In this document: positions 59,779-64,000 of the stretch, one piece after another
Position numbering within the stretch: position 1 is the first letter of the stretch
How the letters are laid out: every line of letters starts with the position of its first letter
Assembly: GCA_910584405.1 (NCBI GenBank)
Contig: CAJUAL010000006.1
Location: forward strand, 65,766-129,765
Origin: an uncultured Vampirovibrio sp.
Lineage (GTDB): Bacteria; Cyanobacteriota; Vampirovibrionia; Gastranaerophilales; Gastranaerophilaceae
Reading direction: 5' to 3'
DNA: 64,000 nucleotides
The notes under the pieces: model-generated
Databases searched by the model: none
Seen by the model: only the letters and a program-made list of their open reading frames with translations
What the model was told of the DNA's origin: nothing
Position numbers and translations under genes: made by a program

Positions 59779-60021
59779 ATGGCAGGTATAGTAAATTTTT
59801 TATCAAACGTATTTCAAGCTCCGGGTGTAAATACAACCGCTCCGGTGGTTCGTCAGGCACCAAATAATAATCCTTACGGAAACAACCCGTTTGTTAATTA
59901 TAACGGTAATCGTTACAACCAGTTTTATGCACAAAATAAACCCGTAAAAGGCGGATATTTTGCAGGTTATTACAACGGTAAACAAAATATAGTCGGCCGT
60001 CGTTTATTTATTGAAGTTTAA
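59779..60021 (+). CDS. Small Asn/Gly/Tyr-rich orphan protein, 80 residues
   Basis: I do not recognise it. After a short amphipathic start (MAGIVNFLSNVFQAPG) it is rich in N, Y, G and P (NNNPYGNNPFVNYNGNRYNQ), and ends NIVGRRLFIEV. Low complexity suggests a disordered or surface/structural peptide. It has its own promoter, ribosome site and strong terminator, which supports expression. Confidence 0.6.
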   Translation: MAGIVNFLSNVFQAPGVNTTAPVVRQAPNNNPYGNNPFVNYNGNRYNQFYAQNKPVKGGYFAGYYNGKQNIVGRRLFIEV

Positions 60022-60032
60022 TTTAAATATAT

Positions 60033-60069
60033 AAAAAAGGGGCGGAGCCACAGGCTCCGCCCCTTTTTT
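60033..60069. terminator. Bidirectional terminator, small orphan / pilin cluster
   Basis: A perfect 17-bp stem (60033-60049 / 60053-60069), A6-GGGGCGGAGCC with its complement, loop ACA. The A- and T-runs at its two ends serve both converging genes. Confidence 0.92.
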
Positions 60070-60078
60070 ATTAAATCT

Positions 60079-60918
60079 TTAATAATCCATTTTCCAACCG
60101 TTTGCCATAACATATGTAAAACAGCTTGAGGCATTACCGTTTTGGCAGTTAGTTTTTAGTGATGCTAAACTTGATGTAGTAGTTGGAAGTTTACCTGTAT
60201 TAGATATTGTAAATTCAAATAAATCTCTTCCGACAATATTTGGAGCTTCTGCGCCATTAATATCAACAATAACAGTTGCACCTGTCCAAGCTAATTGATA
60301 CTTTAACTCTGGGGTAACCAAAGTAGGGTCAAATTTTTGCCACGGTTGAGCTGTTAATTCAGGAGTTAATGAAGTTACAGGAGTATAAGTCGGTTGTTTT
60401 AATACTGCCGCATATGTCGGTAATAATTTGAATGATGTAATTGGTCTGTATTTTATATCACTTGGGTCAAATTTTAATTGCCATTCCGGGTTGGCTTTTA
60501 TATCAAATTCTGTTGTTCCGTAAGAATAACTTAAAACGGCACCATTTTTTAGTTTAACGGATTTACCTTCAGCGGGGAGTGTTATATCAACTTCAGACAT
60601 GTTTGAAAGTCTTTTGTAAGATTCACCCCAGCAATCAGAAGTTTCACCTTCTGCAACTTCGCAGGATTTTGTTATTTCAAAATGAGAGAAAAATCCGTCA
60701 GGTGTTTTAAAATCAGTATTCCCTATAACTTTTGAATTGTTGTTTAATAACTGTTCATCGATTAAGAAAGTAATATCATGGGTAATATTTTTTAATTGGC
60801 TTGCTAAAACCCGCCTGTTGATATTATCCATAATGCTAGGTGCTGTAAGGGCAGCAATGGCACCTACAATACCAAGAGCTAAAAGTAATTCTATTAAAGT
60901 AAAAGCTTTCTTTTTCAT
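60079..60918 (-). CDS. Type IV/II pilin-like protein (tandem cluster, third)
   Basis: 279-residue pseudopilin, leader MKKKA then FTLIELLLALGIVGAIAAL. The longest of the set, with a Thr/Pro-rich insert before IVDINGAEAPNIVGRDLFEF. It ends NGNASSCFTYVMANGWKMDY, paralleling its neighbour. Last of three tandem pilin genes, 12 nt apart. Confidence 0.83.
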   Translation of the reverse strand: MKKKAFTLIELLLALGIVGAIAALTAPSIMDNINRRVLASQLKNITHDITFLIDEQLLNNNSKVIGNTDFKTPDGFFSHFEITKSCEVAEGETSDCWGESYKRLSNMSEVDITLPAEGKSVKLKNGAVLSYSYGTTEFDIKANPEWQLKFDPSDIKYRPITSFKLLPTYAAVLKQPTYTPVTSLTPELTAQPWQKFDPTLVTPELKYQLAWTGATVIVDINGAEAPNIVGRDLFEFTISNTGKLPTTTSSLASLKTNCQNGNASSCFTYVMANGWKMDY

Positions 60919-60930
60919 AAAAATCCTTTC

Positions 60931-61605
60931 TTAATATGGCATTTTCCAGCCGTTGTCAACAATAACTCCGTAACAAGCATCTGCACTACCATTTATGCAA
61001 TTTTGTTGTCCGTTTACTGAATTGAAATTATTTGCTATATCATGGTTAGGATATAATTTCCCTCTTTTGGAAACATATATTTCAAAGTAATCCCGACCTG
61101 CAATATTAGGGAAATCATCTCCATTTACATCAATATAAAAATGCCCGTAGACGGTATCTTCCCTCGGCGTTCCAGGAAAAGCTACAGAACCAGATACGAT
61201 TCTTGCATATGTCATAGTTGCACCGTTTTTTAATTTTACAGTTCTATAATCTGGACGTGATTTGCTTGCCGAAGATGTGTTTTTTAATGTTTTGTAATTT
61301 TTTGTTCTCCAGCAAGTATTATCTGAGTTACTGCAAATTGATTTGGCTAAATTAAAGTTATTTGTTGTAAATAACTTTGTAATACTATCAAAATCCGTTC
61401 CTTCCAGAGTTCTGGATGGGCTGGTTATTAATTGCTTATCTGCAAGTAGTTTAATTGCTTCTGTTGTACTTTTTAAATTAGTGACAAACATTCTGTTTTG
61501 AATACGTGTCATAAGGCTGGGAATTGAAATGGCAGCTATTGCTCCGATTATTCCGAGTGCGACAAGTAATTCTGTTAATGTGAATGCTTTATTATTAATT
61601 TTCAT
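60931..61605 (-). CDS. Type IV/II pilin-like protein (tandem cluster, second)
   Basis: 224-residue pseudopilin, leader MKINNKA then FTLTELLVALGIIGAIAAI. C-terminal motif YIDVNGDDFPNIAGRDYFEI and the ending NGSADACYGVIVDNGWKMPY, so it is a clear paralogue of 60079-60918. 14 nt from the first gene. Confidence 0.83.
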   Translation of the reverse strand: MKINNKAFTLTELLVALGIIGAIAAISIPSLMTRIQNRMFVTNLKSTTEAIKLLADKQLITSPSRTLEGTDFDSITKLFTTNNFNLAKSICSNSDNTCWRTKNYKTLKNTSSASKSRPDYRTVKLKNGATMTYARIVSGSVAFPGTPREDTVYGHFYIDVNGDDFPNIAGRDYFEIYVSKRGKLYPNHDIANNFNSVNGQQNCINGSADACYGVIVDNGWKMPY

Positions 61606-61619
61606 ATTAAATCCTTTAG

Positions 61620-62282
61620 TTAGTCTAAATAATTAGGGTCATAACCGCTTCTTTCAACAAGTGCATAACATTTTGCGGACTCTCCGCTTTTGCAGCTTGT
61701 TTTCAGTTGAGTATCAGTTTGGTCATCATATCTGAAAGCTCCGACATCACCCATTCTTACCCCTGTTGAGGTGTTGGTATTTCTTACTATCTCAAGCCCA
61801 AAATAGTCAACTCCGATAATATTTGGAGGTTCCGGTCCGTTTAAATCAATTACTAAGGTATTGATATCAGGTCTTATTCCTATATAAACCCCGTTTTTTA
61901 AAATAATTTCACCTGTAGGGTGAGAACCGCCTTTTTTTTGTCCGCTAACGGAATAATATTCAACGTCAACATATTCGCCTTCTGCGTTAAGGGTTTTAAA
62001 TACGTTGGTATCTCTTGAATAATCAAAATGGTTTTTTAAGAATCTTGACGGATTATTATAAACATCTGTTTCCCAGATCGATTTAGCTTTCTTTTGAATG
62101 ATTTCTTGTTGAACCGCATCACTTATGTTTGCAACGGTTCCTTGTAATAATGCCATATTAGCTTTATTGTTTAAATCTTTAATGAGTCCGGGTAAGACAA
62201 GAGCTGCAAGTGCTCCGACAACAGTCAGTGTTATTAAAACTTCGGGTAATGTAAAACCGTTATGTTTAATCTTAATCATCAA
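61620..62282 (-). CDS. Type IV/II pilin-like protein (tandem cluster, first)
   Basis: 220-residue pseudopilin, leader ending KHNG then FTLPEVLITLTVVGALAAL; the Pro at +4 is unusual. Motif VIDLNGPEPPNIIGVDYFGL, and a Cys pair near the end (CKSGESAKCYALVERSGY). First gene of the tandem set; a dispersed repeat (copy C) lies just upstream. Confidence 0.82.
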   Translation of the reverse strand: MMIKIKHNGFTLPEVLITLTVVGALAALVLPGLIKDLNNKANMALLQGTVANISDAVQQEIIQKKAKSIWETDVYNNPSRFLKNHFDYSRDTNVFKTLNAEGEYVDVEYYSVSGQKKGGSHPTGEIILKNGVYIGIRPDINTLVIDLNGPEPPNIIGVDYFGLEIVRNTNTSTGVRMGDVGAFRYDDQTDTQLKTSCKSGESAKCYALVERSGYDPNYLD

Positions 62283-62303
62283 CCAATCCTCATTATTTTT
62301 ATT

Positions 62304-62377
62304 GTCATTCCGTGCTTGACACGGAATCTATCAATTTAATAGGCATTGACAGACCCTGAATCAAGTTCAGGGTGACA
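62304..62377 (-). repeat. Dispersed double-hairpin repeat, copy C (inverted)
   Basis: Hairpins ATTCCGTG-CTTGA-CACGGAAT (62307-62327) and CCCTGAA-TCAAG-TTCAGGG (62354-62372). It runs in the opposite orientation to copies A and B and is bounded by GTCA...TGAC. It lies upstream of the pilin cluster. Confidence 0.8.
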
Positions 62378-62431
62378 ATATTATTATTCATATATATATT
62401 TTAACATTATTTTGCAAAAAGTTCAATCTTC

Positions 62432-62460
62432 TTGACGGAATATTTTGAGCAGGTTAAAAT
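62432..62460 (+). promoter_or_regulatory. Promoter of NifU-like/GGGtGRT operon
   Basis: TTGACG (62432-62437), exactly 17 bp, TAAAAT (62455-62460). GGTGAAGG precedes the ATG at 62492. Confidence 0.6.
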
Positions 62461-62491
62461 TTAAGAGTATATAAGGTGAAGGGAGTAGAAA

Positions 62492-63193
62492 ATGACTAAT
62501 ATACAAGTTTCACAAGAAATTCAAGAAAAATGCTGCGTAGCTCGCGGTGTAAAAGGGGTACCTGCTCCGATTCCTCAAGAAGGAGAATGGACAAAATGTA
62601 AGGAGATTAAAGACATTTCAGGTCTTACTCACGGCTGCGGCTGTTGTGCTCCTCAACAAGGTACTTGTAAATTAACATTAAACGTTAAAGAAGGTGTTAT
62701 TCAAGAAGCGTTGGTTGAAACCATCGGTTGTTCAGGTATGACACACTCTGCTGCAATGGCAGGTGAAATCCTTCCTGGTAAAACTATTTTGGAAGCTTTA
62801 AATACTGACCTTGTTTGTGATGCTATTAACGTTGCTATGAGAGAATTATTCTTACAAATCGTTTACGGTAGAACTCAATCAGCTTTCTCTGAAAACGGTT
62901 TACCGGTTGGTGCAGGACTTGAAGATTTAGGTAAAGGTCTTTGCTCTATGTGTGGTACAATCCACTCAACAAAACAAAAAGGTGTAAGATATCTTTCTTT
63001 AACTGAAGGTTATATCCTTCAATTAGGTTTAGATAAAAATAACGAAGTTATCGGTTACAAATTTGTTAACCTTGGCAAAGTTATGGATGCTATCAAGAAA
63101 GGTGTTGACCCTAAAGAAGCTTACGAAAAGAATATCGGTACTTACGGCAGATTTGCTGATGCTGTTAAATATATCGATCCTCGTGAAGAATAA
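62492..63193 (+). CDS. NifU/IscU-like iron-sulfur scaffold-family protein
   Basis: 233 residues. Cysteine pairs in EKCCVARG, GCGCCAPQQGTCKL and IGCSGMTHSAAMAGE, then KGLCSMCGTIHS. The middle resembles the scaffold domain (a Cys followed by small residues and helices), but the layout is not a standard NifU/IscU. It is paired with a GGGtGRT-family gene 113 bp on. I recall this pairing from anaerobes, but it was not checked by search. Function of the pair is not established. Confidence 0.72.
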   Translation: MTNIQVSQEIQEKCCVARGVKGVPAPIPQEGEWTKCKEIKDISGLTHGCGCCAPQQGTCKLTLNVKEGVIQEALVETIGCSGMTHSAAMAGEILPGKTILEALNTDLVCDAINVAMRELFLQIVYGRTQSAFSENGLPVGAGLEDLGKGLCSMCGTIHSTKQKGVRYLSLTEGYILQLGLDKNNEVIGYKFVNLGKVMDAIKKGVDPKEAYEKNIGTYGRFADAVKYIDPREE

Positions 63194-63209
63194 GGGTAAT
63201 TCGGTGTGT

Positions 63210-63269
63210 CCGCCGTTGTGACTTTAGCGAAAGCGAAAGGAACGTAGCAATCTTTGATTGCACAGGCGG
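63210..63269 (+). repeat. Structured intergenic repeat, copy 2
   Basis: 60-bp element beginning CCGCCGTTG and ending with the same 23 bases as copy 1 at 25691-25749. It again lies between two co-directional genes. Confidence 0.7.
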
Positions 63270-63306
63270 AAATTTATGAGTAACAAAATATAAAGGAAAA
63301 ATAATT

Positions 63307-64000
63307 ATGACAGTAAAATTTGAAGGACAAGATAGACGTGAAGCTACTTTGAAAAAAGTTTTACCTGAATATGGTTTTAAAAACTTGGAAGAAGCTCGCG
63401 ATTTATGCTTATCAAAAGGAATTGATGTTGATGCGATTGTTAAAGGAATTCAACCTATCGCATTTGACAATGCTTCTTGGGCTTACACTTTAGGTTGCGC
63501 TATTGCAATCAAAAAAGGTTTAAAAGAAGCTGCTGACGTTGCTGAAGCTATCGGTTTAGGCTTACAGGCATTTGCTGTTCCCGGTTCAGTTGGTGACAGA
63601 CGTCAGGTTGGTATCGGTCACGGTAACTTAGGGGCTATGCTTTTAAGAGAAGAAACTAAATGTTTCTGTTTCTTAGCAGGTCACGAATCTTTTGCAGCTG
63701 CAGAAGGTGCTATCGGTATTGCCAGAAATGCTAACAAAGTAAGAAAAGAACCTCTAAGAGTTATCTTGAACGGTCTTGGTAAGGACGCTGCTTATGTTAT
63801 CGCAAGAATTAACGGTTTTACAGCTGTTGAAACTGCATATGATTACAAAACAGGCGAATTGAAAATTGTTAAAGAAACTCCGTTCTCAGACGGCGAAAGA
63901 GCAAAAGTAAGATGTTATGGTGCAGATGATGTATCAGAAGGTGTTGCTATTATGATTAAAGAAGGTGTTGATGTTTCTATTACAGGTAACTCAACTAACC
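63307..64000 (+). CDS. GGGtGRT-family protein (partial, runs off the window)
   Basis: Starts ATG 63307 with AAAGGA upstream and stays open to base 64000 (231 residues so far): MTVKFEGQDRREATLKKVLP, LQAFAVPGSVGDRRQVGIGHGNLGAML, LAGHESFAAAEGAIGIARNANKVRKEPLRVILNGLGKDAAYVI. It matches my recall of the GGGtGRT protein family, whose function is not known. The 3' end, including the expected name motif, lies outside the window. Same operon as the NifU-like gene. Confidence 0.75.
   Translation, partial: MTVKFEGQDRREATLKKVLPEYGFKNLEEARDLCLSKGIDVDAIVKGIQPIAFDNASWAYTLGCAIAIKKGLKEAADVAEAIGLGLQAFAVPGSVGDRRQVGIGHGNLGAMLLREETKCFCFLAGHESFAAAEGAIGIARNANKVRKEPLRVILNGLGKDAAYVIARINGFTAVETAYDYKTGELKIVKETPFSDGERAKVRCYGADDVSEGVAIMIKEGVDVSITGNSTN

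Overview
The window is AT-rich, densely coded DNA from a diderm bacterium. It carries MlaE/MlaF lipid-transport genes, a TolC/MacA/MacB efflux operon, a secretin, MinCDE, murQ, dxs and queE. Numerous type IV/II pilin-like genes with the leader motif G|FTLAE are scattered through it. The mix suggests a non-photosynthetic cyanobacterial relative (Melainabacteria/Vampirovibrionia, Gastranaerophilales-like). That placement is an inference from gene content, not from a marker-gene tree. No rRNA, tRNA, CRISPR array, phage or transposase gene was seen.

Layout. 0-2 kb: a structured GC-rich leader and dxs. 2-3.3 kb: a pilin-like gene divergent from an XRE regulator. 3.3-10.3 kb: a minus-strand operon tolC-macA-two DUF3137-like membrane proteins-macB ATPase-macB permease. 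10.3-12 kb: a GlcF-like iron-sulfur protein, a run of strong hairpins and a small orphan gene. 12.2-16.7 kb: thioredoxin-ccdA, ribH, murQ, gpsA and a RicT/PSP1 gene. 16.7-18 kb: a second pilin/XRE divergent pair and a PQ-loop protein. 18-21.5 kb: minCDE and a lytic transglycosylase. 21.7-24.1 kb: NrtR-like Nudix regulator, secG, tcdA-like and an SDR. 24.1-29.6 kb: a pilin gene broken at a G8 tract, then efp, accB, accC, folC, rpmI and rplT. 29.6-34 kb: pilin, an orphan, a LysM-lysozyme and a MATE exporter. 34.2-36 kb: U32 family enzyme and YqeG-like phosphatase. 36.2-43.1 kb: a pilus/type II secretion assembly operon (PilP/GspC-like lipoprotein, secretin, ATPase, inner-membrane platform) ending in a coupled SDR. 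43.1-48.1 kb: TPR protein, small LuxR-type regulator, mlaE, mlaF and an aminotransferase. 48.1-53 kb: pilin, cysK, nadD, yqeK and an unusual HerA-like protein. 53.1-59.7 kb: aroH, fmt, def, TPR and orphan genes, queE, a J-domain protein and a PurD-like protein. 59.8-62.3 kb: a small orphan and three tandem pilin genes. 62.5-64 kb: a NifU-like protein and a GGGtGRT-family protein that runs off the end.

The common thread is a pilus or type II secretion machine encoded once (36-42 kb) and served by at least eight dispersed pilin-like genes. Two of these sit next to their own XRE regulators with different operator-like palindromes, two share an almost identical promoter, three are in tandem, and one is frameshifted at a poly-G tract. 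All eight share a C-terminal motif D-x-N-G...P-N-x-x-x-x-D, usually followed by x-F. Several genes appear to have leaderless promoters. Three families of short dispersed repeats are present, one of them inserted in frame inside folC.
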